From: Bacteroidota bacterium
GTDB taxonomy: Bacteria; Bacteroidota; Bacteroidia; JABEUT01
Reading direction: 5' to 3'
Assembly: GCA_021823405.1 (NCBI GenBank)
Contig: JAKAOA010000012.1
Location: 1 to 37,197, forward strand
DNA length: 37,197 nucleotides
In this document: piece after piece, positions 20,088-28,999 of the stretch
Layout: each line of letters opens with the position of its first letter
Position numbering within the stretch: the stretch's first letter is position 1
The notes under the pieces: generated by a model
What the model was told of the DNA's origin: nothing
The model's input: only the letters and a program-made list of their open reading frames with translations
The model's database searches: none
Position numbers and translations under genes: made by a program

Positions 20088-21788
20088 TTAATACTTCATC
20101 AGAACATACTCGTTTGTAGCGCTTATGCGTGTGGCAGGATTAAGAAAACGCGCGGTGAGCAGTGATACAGTGAAATTCCTGTATCTGCGCACAACTTTAA
20201 TGTCAGGGTGGAGATTTAATACCGACTGCGCATTAGCTGAATCGGCAAAAATAAAGGTGTGCCCTTTTATCAAATTACTGGAAATAGAATTGTCATCAAT
20301 ATCTTCGGAAACCGGTATTTTACTGTAGAATGCCATTGTATTTGAGGGATAATCTTTATATATAAGCAAATGCGATTGCAGGTCAGCCAACTTATTCATT
20401 TCCTTTACAGCCTCGGCGCCGGATTCATACCGCAGTACACGGGGATAAAAGACGAATGCAAGTATGAATCCAACTGTGATATAGGTAAGAACAGTGCCAG
20501 AGAACGCCTTGTATCCGTAGCTTATTTTTTTGTTAAAAAAAATATATGCAAACAGAGTTAAAGAAACGGTAATTGGAATATTGAAAAATATATTAGACGG
20601 GAAAATATAATTGATAAGAAGATAGATTGCGGCATAGAGGACTACCATCAGCGCAAAATGAATTCTATATGTAATATTAAAGACACTTACGGCGGATATT
20701 ACTTTTCCTTTGCTTGCCCCTTGATCGGATAAAAAGGGAATTAGGTACTTCGCTGTAATCACCGCCGCCAGAGGATGAATAGCAAATGTATAGTGCGGCA
20801 GCTGATATCGCGAGCGCATGAGAAAGAGTAGAATAAGAACAAATCCGCCAACAGTAATAGCCTCGGTTTTGAGAGCGCCGGCATACTCCTTAATTTTGCT
20901 CCGTATCTCCGATATGAGGGCGACTATAAAAAGGGCTGTCCATGGCAGAAATGTCCATAGAAACGAATGAAGAAGAAAAAAGGTATCGGGATTGTTAGAC
21001 CATGCACTTTCACCTGTGATTCTTCCAAAACTTTGCGTCCAGTAATAAAAACGTAACCCGGAAACGCCCCTTCTACCTTCAAATATCTTTTCAGGATGCA
21101 TATCGAATTGTTCATATAATCCGTAGCTCATCGGCAGGAGGATTATTGCAATTATTAACACACCTATTAGGTATTGCCAGCGCAAAAATGATTTCCATTG
21201 GCGGGTATAAATAAATTGGATAGAGAAAGCGGTAACAGGAATTACGAGCCCGATCGGTCCTTTGGTAATCATTACCAGTCCTATTCCGGCTGCACCAAGC
21301 GCAAGGTTCTTTAGCTTTAAGTTTATATTGTATTCCGCAAGTTGCCACATGGAAAACATTACCCAACCGGTTAGCATGGTATCAATCCGGACATCAAAAC
21401 ACATAAGGAACGCCGCCATGCAGGATGCCATTATCAGCGCTGCTATTTTGCCGGCAAGTTCGCCATAAAATAAACGGGCATACCTATAAGTGGAATAAAT
21501 ACCAAGCGCAAGGCAAAGAACAGAAGGCAGCCGGAAGGACCAATCATGAATGCCGAAAACTTTGAAGGAAAGACAACTCATCCAGAAAACAAGAGGTGGC
21601 TTATCAAGGTAATCGCGTCCATTAAGATGAACTTGCAGGTAGTTTCCTGTCCGGAACATCTCTTTGCTTATATACGCGTATTGGCTCGAATCCAGGTCGA
21701 GCAATGGTAGGTTAATGCAGACAACGCAAATTATAGTAAGCGCTGCTATGGCTGAATAAAAAAATATGTTAAAGTATTTCGGCTGCAC
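20088..21788 (-). CDS. ArnT/PMT-like glycosyltransferase (GT-C fold)
   Basis: N-terminal LDLDSSQYAYISKEMFRTGNYLQVHLNGRDYLDKPPLVFWM; about 12 TM segments. Confidence 0.88.
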   Translation of the reverse strand: MQPKYFNIFFYSAIAALTIICVVCINLPLLDLDSSQYAYISKEMFRTGNYLQVHLNGRDYLDKPPLVFWMSCLSFKVFGIHDWSFRLPSVLCLALGIYSTYRYARLFYGELAGKIAALIMASCMAAFLMCFDVRIDTMLTGWVMFSMWQLAEYNINLKLKNLALGAAGIGLVMITKGPIGLVIPVTAFSIQFIYTRQWKSFLRWQYLIGVLIIAIILLPMSYGLYEQFDMHPEKIFEGRRGVSGLRFYYWTQSFGRITGESAWSNNPDTFFLLHSFLWTFLPWTALFIVALISEIRSKIKEYAGALKTEAITVGGFVLILLFLMRSRYQLPHYTFAIHPLAAVITAKYLIPFLSDQGASKGKVISAVSVFNITYRIHFALMVVLYAAIYLLINYIFPSNIFFNIPITVSLTLFAYIFFNKKISYGYKAFSGTVLTYITVGFILAFVFYPRVLRYESGAEAVKEMNKLADLQSHLLIYKDYPSNTMAFYSKIPVSEDIDDNSISSNLIKGHTFIFADSANAQSVLNLHPDIKVVRRYRNFTVSLLTARFLNPATRISATNEYVLMKY

Positions 21789-21897
21789 GGGTTATTAAAT
21801 ATCGTGTAGACATATATGATTCGGAGTCATGAATGGGGAATTGACCCGCAGCATTAACATTACAAAATTATGAATTATTTAAGAGCGGAGGTACATA

Positions 21898-23217
21898 TCA
21901 ATTTAGGTGAAAACTGACCGTAAATTTCGACCCTTTACCAGGTTCCGACTCTGCACTTACTTCGGCTCCATGGAATTCGGCAATAGTTTTCACCATAGGC
22001 AGCCCCAGTCCATAGCTCTCTTCGCCCGAAGCATTGAACTTCTTAAACCTGTGAAATATCGACCGTAAATTTTCAGGGGCTATGCCGATGCCGGTGTCCT
22101 GTATGCTCACTTCATACGCACTCGCTGTTCTATTGGTTTCTATAAGAATGGAGCCGTTCGGTTTGTTGTATTTTACTGCATTATTCACCAGATTGAAGAA
22201 CATAGTGAATAAAAGCGACCGGTTGCATGGCGATAAAATATAATCGGGTCCCGGCGCTAATGAAACAGTAAGATTTTTCTCTATAAGGCGGTCTTCTATT
22301 TCTTCCGTTACTTCATTCAATATTTCCCGTACATGCGCCGTATCTTCTTTAGGGGGCTGATTATTTTCAATTTGCGATATGAGCAGGAGTGAACGTATGA
22401 TTTGTTTTAGGCGTCCTAGAGTATGCTGCGATTCTATAATTTTCATCTGCGCCTCGTCGTCAAGATTACCCTTCGCGAGCATATTCTCCAGTCGCGTCTG
22501 TAAGATAGATATGGGGGTAAGCAATTCGTGCGACACATTGGCTATAAATTCCTTTTCTATGTTAAAGGCATCCTGTATTTTTATCATCATATCACTGATG
22601 GTATTATCCAGATACCTGAAATCGGAGGTGGTAGTGGCAATCGGCTGGAAATTGAATTTTTCCGGATGGCGGGTAGCTGCAAGTTTTGATTCCAGTTTCC
22701 GCAAAGGATAAAAGAGGTATTGAGTTATTCCGAGGTCGAGAATTGCTGTAATAATAATTACGGCGAGCATTATATAAAGCCCCATACGTTTCAGTATCGA
22801 ATTTATATCGCGCGCGTATTGAACGCTCTCACCTATCTCAAGAAGAAATATATCTCCGTTATGATAAAAACAATGTTGAAGAACCCTGCACTGAACAATA
22901 TCTCCCTCAATATCTCTTGGCGAGGTAAAAATGGTGTCTTCTCTGAACTCTTTATCCGGTTCTACCGAAATATAATTTTCCTTGAATATGGTGTAATCCG
23001 AATAAGTACTATCTGCCGCTATTTTCGACATAAACTCGTTCATGCCGATGCGGGCGACAATATAATCGAAGAACTTGGTCTTCTTTTTTACGAGATTGGA
23101 ATCTACCTGGGTTACAGCTGCTTTATAGATAACGCCCGGCGCAAAAACTAAAAAAGCGGCTACTATCAGAATCCGCGTTACCGAATTAATAAGGGCGAGC
23201 TTGTAATAAAGCTTCAT
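21898..23217 (-). CDS. Sensor histidine kinase
   Basis: H-box FIANVSHELLTPISIL, N-box FFNLVNNAVKYN, G-boxes DTGIGIAPENL, GLGLPMVKTIAEFHG. Confidence 0.95.
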   Translation of the reverse strand: MKLYYKLALINSVTRILIVAAFLVFAPGVIYKAAVTQVDSNLVKKKTKFFDYIVARIGMNEFMSKIAADSTYSDYTIFKENYISVEPDKEFREDTIFTSPRDIEGDIVQCRVLQHCFYHNGDIFLLEIGESVQYARDINSILKRMGLYIMLAVIIITAILDLGITQYLFYPLRKLESKLAATRHPEKFNFQPIATTTSDFRYLDNTISDMMIKIQDAFNIEKEFIANVSHELLTPISILQTRLENMLAKGNLDDEAQMKIIESQHTLGRLKQIIRSLLLISQIENNQPPKEDTAHVREILNEVTEEIEDRLIEKNLTVSLAPGPDYILSPCNRSLLFTMFFNLVNNAVKYNKPNGSILIETNRTASAYEVSIQDTGIGIAPENLRSIFHRFKKFNASGEESYGLGLPMVKTIAEFHGAEVSAESEPGKGSKFTVSFHLN

Positions 23218-23223
23218 TCCTTT

Positions 23224-23904
23224 TTATTGCGATAAATTAACTCTATAGCCAATTCCTCTGACGGTCTCCAGCCAGTCCATACTCGCAAACTGTGACATTT
23301 TTTTTCGCAGGTTTTTTATATGAACATCAACATAATTGGAATCATAGTCCGCCTCAAGACCGTTCTCCCAAATATGTTCGGTAAGCTGTACGCGGGTTAC
23401 TACACGGCTCTTGTTAATAACCAGATACTGGAGTATGTCGAACTCCTTTTTAGTAAGACCGATAATCTGGTTTTTGAACAAAACCGACCTGTTTGTCAAG
23501 TCAATTTGAAAGTCGCCTATCTCTGTAACACTCTTCTTAATGCCATGTTTACGCCTTACGATCGCCTGCATGCGAGACGAAAGTTCGAGAAGGGAAAATG
23601 GTTTCGCAAGGTAGTCGTCGGCGCCCATATCGAGCCCCTTTACCTTATCGCCGGTGCTGCCACGGGCTGTAAGTATTATTACAGCTGCTTCCTGGTTCGC
23701 CTCCTTGGCCTCCTTCAGTAGGTCGAGCCCTTCGTAATCAGGTAAACCGAGGTCGAGGAGCATGAAATCGTAAGGATTCACAAAAACTTTCTCCGATGCT
23801 TCTTTACCCGTGTGGGCTACATCGCATACATATCCCTCATCCTTCAGGAATGTTGCCATCTCTTTGGCAAGCGATTTCTCATCTTCTACAATCAATACGT
23901 TCAT
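23224..23904 (-). CDS. OmpR-family response regulator
   Basis: MNVLIVEDEKSLAKEM, LLDLGLPDYEGLDLL, GADDYLAKPF, C-terminal winged helix VDVHIKNLRKKM; pairs with 21898-23217. Confidence 0.96.
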   Translation of the reverse strand: MNVLIVEDEKSLAKEMATFLKDEGYVCDVAHTGKEASEKVFVNPYDFMLLDLGLPDYEGLDLLKEAKEANQEAAVIILTARGSTGDKVKGLDMGADDYLAKPFSLLELSSRMQAIVRRKHGIKKSVTEIGDFQIDLTNRSVLFKNQIIGLTKKEFDILQYLVINKSRVVTRVQLTEHIWENGLEADYDSNYVDVHIKNLRKKMSQFASMDWLETVRGIGYRVNLSQ

Positions 23905-24432
23905 AACAGGCTATTCGGCTCTAAATAGAAGGTAAAGATAAACAATCGCCCGATTTGAAACCTTTCTGCCGGTAATACTGATATGCCTCTGCTTTCCAAA
24001 TGGCGGACATTAGCGTTTATAAGGCGATTAATGGCATCCATCAGCAGCAGGACTTGTATAAGGAGCCGCAACTAATGCCTTGACATGGACGCTCTTTAAC
24101 AATACCACAAAGAATACACTTAACCCCTTGAAACTCTAATTCTGATTGGCCGACTTTCGGGAAACTTACAGTACAATTTCAGATTTTGATAGTATAACTT
24201 CCTTTTTTTTAAAGCATTCATTTTTATTCTTTTCTTTCGTTTAGCTTGGCTTAACACGTCATTTTATGGTGCGAGTAGATGATAGGGTAATTTTGTTCAT
24301 AATTAATTTAACTTAATATAAATTATGTAATATAAAATGTATATATTTGATTTCAGAATCAAGGATTGAGAAGTTACAAATTACGAAACCCGAATTACGA
24401 ATTACGAAACCCCAAAAAACATCTAAACCATT

Positions 24433-24876
24433 ATGAACCAACAAGACAGTTCCGGAACGGAGAAGTACGAAAACGAACGCACAGTGCAAAGCACTGCGGA
24501 GGAGTGGAAGTTTACCGAGCCCAAAAAAGCGCTAATGATAGAACTTCTTAAGAAATCCTTGGGTGTGGTATCGCTGGCAGCCGAACAGGCAGGGATAGGC
24601 AGACGCACCCACTATAACTGGATTCATACCGACGAACTATATAAAGCCGCCGTTCAAAGTATCAACGAAACAACTCTCGACATGGCAGAATCCAAACTCT
24701 TCGAATACATTAAGCAGAGCGATTTCAAAGCCATCACCTTCCTGCTGCGCTTTAAGGGCAAGTCGAGGGGCTATACCCTGCACAACGAGAACGATATGGA
24801 GAAAAATATAGTCAACTACATTTTTAAGAATCGGGAGAGCTTTGAAGCGTTAATGAAAACTAAATCAAACCCGTAA
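24433..24876 (+). CDS. Orphan HTH protein resembling phBC6A51/terminase-small-subunit-type proteins
   Basis: LLKKSLGVVSLAAEQAGIGRRTHYNWIHTDELYKAAVQ HTH-like segment; isolated AT-rich context. Confidence 0.6.
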   Translation: MNQQDSSGTEKYENERTVQSTAEEWKFTEPKKALMIELLKKSLGVVSLAAEQAGIGRRTHYNWIHTDELYKAAVQSINETTLDMAESKLFEYIKQSDFKAITFLLRFKGKSRGYTLHNENDMEKNIVNYIFKNRESFEALMKTKSNP

Positions 24877-24922
24877 AAATGGACACTTTTTACCGTGAAC
24901 CTGTGCCAATGTGTGCCATTTT
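24876..24922 (+). repeat. Hairpin element H, copy 1
   Basis: AAAATGGACAC...GTGTGCCATTTT arms with loop TTTTTACCGTGAACCTGTGCCAAT; same loop as copies at 31.7 kb. Confidence 0.75.
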
Positions 24923-25059
24923 TATACGACTCGTACAAGTATTTTACATACGTAAAATCGCTAAGGGGCAGTACAGTTGAGGTGATAGCGAGAACAGCTC
25001 CGGTAGAACATCTGTAAGATTGCTAAATTTACGCATCTTTGTATAATTTTCATAAGACG

Positions 25060-25776
25060 ATGAGAAATACGATTGAAGTTTGTTTTTCGCCCCACTCATT
25101 CCGGCTTTATTCTCACGAGGATAAGCTGGTAGTTATAATTGACGTTCTACGTGCTACAAGCTGTATCTGCACCGCCCTGCATCATGAGGTAGGCAGAATA
25201 CTGCCGGTTGAGTCGATAGCCGAAGCCCGCGAATACCAGAACAGGGGCTTTCTTGTGGCTGCCGAACGCCAGGCGCAAAAGGTGGAGGGTTTTGACTTAG
25301 GTAACTCTCCTTATGAATATATGAAACCTGAACTGCGTGGCAAAATAATAGTATTCACTACCACTAACGGAACCCAGGCGATACGAGCGGCACGCAACTC
25401 GCACAAAATAGCAATTGGTTCCTTTCTGAACCTTTCAGCATTGAGTTTGTGGCTGGTAAAACAACATAATAACATTGTTCTGCTTTGCGCCGGTTGGAAG
25501 GATTTTTTTAACATGGAAGATACCCTCTGCGCAGGAGCCATAATCGACAAACTGGAACGCACCGGTTCGTTCGAGATAAGCGGCGACTCTACACTTGCTG
25601 CAAAGTATCTTTATGAGCGGGCGGGTGACAACCTATACGGATTCCTTGCCGAATCATCGCATTTCAACCGGCTTTCCAAGCTAAATCTCGACAATGAAAT
25701 ACGCTACTGCCTTACTCCCGATGCGGCGCCGGTAGTCCCTGTCCTCGAAGGCAACTACCTGGTAAGAGCAATCTAA
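25060..25776 (+). CDS. comB: 2-phosphosulfolactate phosphatase (ComB-like)
   Basis: VVIIDVLRATSCICTAL, VAAERQAQKVEGFDLGNSPYEY, VFTTTNGTQAI, LLCAGWKDFFNMEDTLCAGAII. Confidence 0.88.
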   Translation: MRNTIEVCFSPHSFRLYSHEDKLVVIIDVLRATSCICTALHHEVGRILPVESIAEAREYQNRGFLVAAERQAQKVEGFDLGNSPYEYMKPELRGKIIVFTTTNGTQAIRAARNSHKIAIGSFLNLSALSLWLVKQHNNIVLLCAGWKDFFNMEDTLCAGAIIDKLERTGSFEISGDSTLAAKYLYERAGDNLYGFLAESSHFNRLSKLNLDNEIRYCLTPDAAPVVPVLEGNYLVRAI

Positions 25777-25786
25777 AACATGCTGC

Positions 25787-26692
25787 ATGAAGACGGCGGA
25801 ACAGCATAGAATGAAACGGCTTATCGGTCTGGTTTTAATATTGGTTCTTATTCCCTTCTACCTTATTCCCCGTATGGCATATTCATGGGGGTTTTATGCT
25901 CACCGAAACATTAACCGCGAAGCGGTTTTAGCTCTACCGGAGCCGCTCGGTGACTTTTACAAAAAAAATATCGATTACATTACACTTCATGCTACAGACC
26001 CCGATAAAAGGCGCTATGTTGATTCAACCGAAGCGCCCCATCACTTTATAGACCTCGACCATTACGGTAGCAAATCTTTTGATAAGATACCTCACTACTG
26101 GTCGGCGGCTGTAGATATGTATTCTGCTGACACGCTTCAAAAATATGGTACTCTCCCATGGGCAACTCTTGAATGGGAGAACAAACTTATGCTCGCATTC
26201 AAAAAAAAGGATGTTACAGAAATATTGAGGGCATCATCATACCTAGGGCATTACGTTGCCGATGCACACGTTCCGCTGCATACCATAGCGAATTATAATG
26301 GTCAAAAGACCGAACAACAGGGGATTCATGCATTATGGGAGACGGCGATACCTCAAACATACGGCAACGACTACAATTACAATAATTGCAAAGCCGTTTA
26401 TATTAAGAATCCTGAAGAGGAGATATGGAACATTCTTCGTCAAAGTTATGCACTTGCACCGGCAACGCTGAAAGCGGAGAAAGCGGCAAGGTCTGCATTT
26501 ATGGGCAAAGATATTTATTTGGATTCGCAACACAAAAAGTTTTTACCCGGATACATCGAGACGTTTAACAAGGACCTGAACGGTATGGTTGAAAAACAGA
26601 TGCGGGCTTCAATATCCGACGTGGCTTCGTTCTGGTACACAGCATGGGTAAATGCCGGTCAGCCCGATATAACCAAAATAAAGGTTCAATAG
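25787..26692 (+). CDS. Zinc-dependent phospholipase C / S1-P1 nuclease-like protein
   Basis: Signal peptide then WGFYAHRNINREAV, EAPHHFIDLDHYG, SYLGHYVADAHVPLHT metal-ligand-like His motifs. Confidence 0.75.
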   Translation: MKTAEQHRMKRLIGLVLILVLIPFYLIPRMAYSWGFYAHRNINREAVLALPEPLGDFYKKNIDYITLHATDPDKRRYVDSTEAPHHFIDLDHYGSKSFDKIPHYWSAAVDMYSADTLQKYGTLPWATLEWENKLMLAFKKKDVTEILRASSYLGHYVADAHVPLHTIANYNGQKTEQQGIHALWETAIPQTYGNDYNYNNCKAVYIKNPEEEIWNILRQSYALAPATLKAEKAARSAFMGKDIYLDSQHKKFLPGYIETFNKDLNGMVEKQMRASISDVASFWYTAWVNAGQPDITKIKVQ

Positions 26693-26707
26693 AAGGCAGT
26701 TCTTAAA

Positions 26708-28615
26708 TCACTCCTTCCAAATCAACATTTTATTCTCATCGTAACGTAATTTGCCGTTATCAATCAGCCATTGAACGGTTTTTAATATTTTATCTTCCCG
26801 CAACTGATGAACCCCGCGTATCAGTTCAGTTAATGACAAAGGGTGTTTCATAAGCTGTTCTTTGAGTTGCATAGAAATATTTTCAAATTCAAGGTTGTTT
26901 ACCTCAAGTTTGTTCATTTCTATGCATACATCGCAAATACCGCAACGTACCGTTTCCTTTTCGCCAAAATAGGAAAGCAGGAATTCGCTCCGGCATCGGT
27001 TTTTTTCCACGGCGTAAGCAATCACCCATTCCATTCGCCTGATGGCATTCTCTTTAAGGTTGGTATAGTGCAGCCGCGAGATAGTTATGTTTCCGGGATG
27101 CAGCGCTTCCTCCGTAAATATTATCTGCGGTTTACTGCTGCGGGGTATGTAAGAGATTACGCCGGTTTTATCCAGCTTATTCAGCAATTTGAGTACAGCT
27201 TCTTCGGGCAAAGCGGACAACCTTGACAATTCCTTTTCGTTAATTTGCGCATAATTGCCGAAGAGTCCGCCGTAGGTACGCAGTAGAAGTTTGATAAATG
27301 CATCATACTGCGGATATTCCACCTGAAATTTATAAAGGTCCTTATGGTGGATAATTACCTGCACCTTAGAGGGTCGGTAAAATGATTCAGTCGCATTTAT
27401 ATAGCCCTCCCGTTCAAGAATCTTTATGCAGCTTTTGGTTTGATGCCGGTCAAAGGAGTATCGATGACAAAAATCGGCGATGTCGAAATCGAAACCGACT
27501 CCTTTAGCATTACCAGGGGCAAGCCGGAAATAGTTACACAGCGCCGAATAGGTCCTTTTTATTTCCTCAACAGGTGGAAATGACTGTTCAATATTCCGTT
27601 CTAAGGTGAGCCGGTCGTGTTCATTATATAATAGAACGGCGTACGCACGTTTCTCATCGCGACCTGCCCTGCCTGCTTCCTGAAAATAAGATTCTATACT
27701 GTCGGGCAGGTCTAAATGAACTACAAAGCGTACATTGGGTTTATTTATTCCCATGCCGAAAGCATTCGTAGATACCATTACTCTTATCTTGTCGCGGGAC
27801 CATTCCTCCTGTTTCCTGCTTCTCTCTTCCTGCGTTAATCCTGCATGATAAAAGTCGGCATTGATGTTATTTTGTTTCAGGAACCCGGCTATCTCCGCTG
27901 CTTTATTGCGGCTGCGCAGGTAAATTATTCCGCTCCCTTTCACATTATTTACAATGCGTAGCAACCGCTCGTTTTTCGATTGTTCATTAAGAACTATGTA
28001 TGCAATATTTTTTCTTTCGTAGCTTATCTGGAATACGTTTTCCGTTCTGAAGCAAAGCTGTTTCTGGATATCTTCCACAACATCGGGCGTAGCGCTTGCG
28101 GTGAGCGCCAGCACAGGGATTTTTGGAAACAGATCGCGTATTGCCGCTATTTTCAAATAGGCAGGTCGGAAATCGTAACCCCACTGTGAGATACAGTGCG
28201 CTTCGTCAACGGCAATCAGGTTCAATTTCATTTCCTGCACGCGTGCAAGGAATAAATCGTTGGCAAGCCGTTCGGGCGATACATAAAGGAACTTATAACC
28301 GCCGTGAATGGCATTATCAAGCGTTATATCTATCTCCTTCCCGGTCATAAAGGAGTTAATCATGGCGGCGCGTATTCCTTTCCCGATAAGAAATTCCACC
28401 TGGTCCTTCATTAACGCAACCAGTGGCGAAACAACGAGGCATAAGCCCGGTATGGCAATACCGGGTAACTGAAAACAGACCGATTTACCGCCTCCGGTCG
28501 GCATAAGGGCAAGCGTATCTTTCCCTTCCATTACCGACTTAATAATATCTTCCTGAATAGGGCGGAAGTGGGAATGCCCCCAGTAGCGGGTAAGTATTTG
28601 TTTCAGGTCTTCCAA
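26708..28615 (-). CDS. recQ: ATP-dependent DNA helicase RecQ
   Basis: FRPIQEDIIKSVMEGKDTLALMPTGGGKSVCFQLP, VDEAHCISQWGYDFRP, QEAGRAGRDEKRAYAVLLY, zinc site CRSEFLLSYFGEKETVRCGICDVC. Confidence 0.96.
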   Translation of the reverse strand: MEDLKQILTRYWGHSHFRPIQEDIIKSVMEGKDTLALMPTGGGKSVCFQLPGIAIPGLCLVVSPLVALMKDQVEFLIGKGIRAAMINSFMTGKEIDITLDNAIHGGYKFLYVSPERLANDLFLARVQEMKLNLIAVDEAHCISQWGYDFRPAYLKIAAIRDLFPKIPVLALTASATPDVVEDIQKQLCFRTENVFQISYERKNIAYIVLNEQSKNERLLRIVNNVKGSGIIYLRSRNKAAEIAGFLKQNNINADFYHAGLTQEERSRKQEEWSRDKIRVMVSTNAFGMGINKPNVRFVVHLDLPDSIESYFQEAGRAGRDEKRAYAVLLYNEHDRLTLERNIEQSFPPVEEIKRTYSALCNYFRLAPGNAKGVGFDFDIADFCHRYSFDRHQTKSCIKILEREGYINATESFYRPSKVQVIIHHKDLYKFQVEYPQYDAFIKLLLRTYGGLFGNYAQINEKELSRLSALPEEAVLKLLNKLDKTGVISYIPRSSKPQIIFTEEALHPGNITISRLHYTNLKENAIRRMEWVIAYAVEKNRCRSEFLLSYFGEKETVRCGICDVCIEMNKLEVNNLEFENISMQLKEQLMKHPLSLTELIRGVHQLREDKILKTVQWLIDNGKLRYDENKMLIWKE

Positions 28616-28695
28616 ATCAGAATCTTCGCTTTACCGGTTCACGCTTTTAAAGGGTTGACCATACGATTTCATACCATCAATATAAAAAATGCTCT

Positions 28696-28977
28696 TCAGC
28701 GGCGAACGAACCAAACTATGAACATCATGAATAGCAACGGTGCGGAATTAAGCAGAAGAGATAGAATGAGTAATCCTGTTGATGCTTGTTCGGTATCTTC
28801 GGTCCGCTGCGCCGCCACTATGTGGATACAGCAGAAGACAAAACCTGCAAAACCGCAGAATAACGACCCGATAATAAGAAGGTGCATAAAATTAGCCGCA
28901 GCGCACAGAAGCGAGGCAAGGGCGCCAAGGAGGATGGATAAAGTGAACGAAAGTTTTATAAATTTTGTTTTACTCAT
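28696..28977 (-). CDS. Hypothetical small membrane protein
   Basis: Predicted multi-TM 93 aa ORF between recQ and subtilase. Confidence 0.5.
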   Translation of the reverse strand: MSKTKFIKLSFTLSILLGALASLLCAAANFMHLLIIGSLFCGFAGFVFCCIHIVAAQRTEDTEQASTGLLILSLLLNSAPLLFMMFIVWFVRR

Positions 28978-28999
28978 TTGCTACGTTCCCTCTGAAGAA

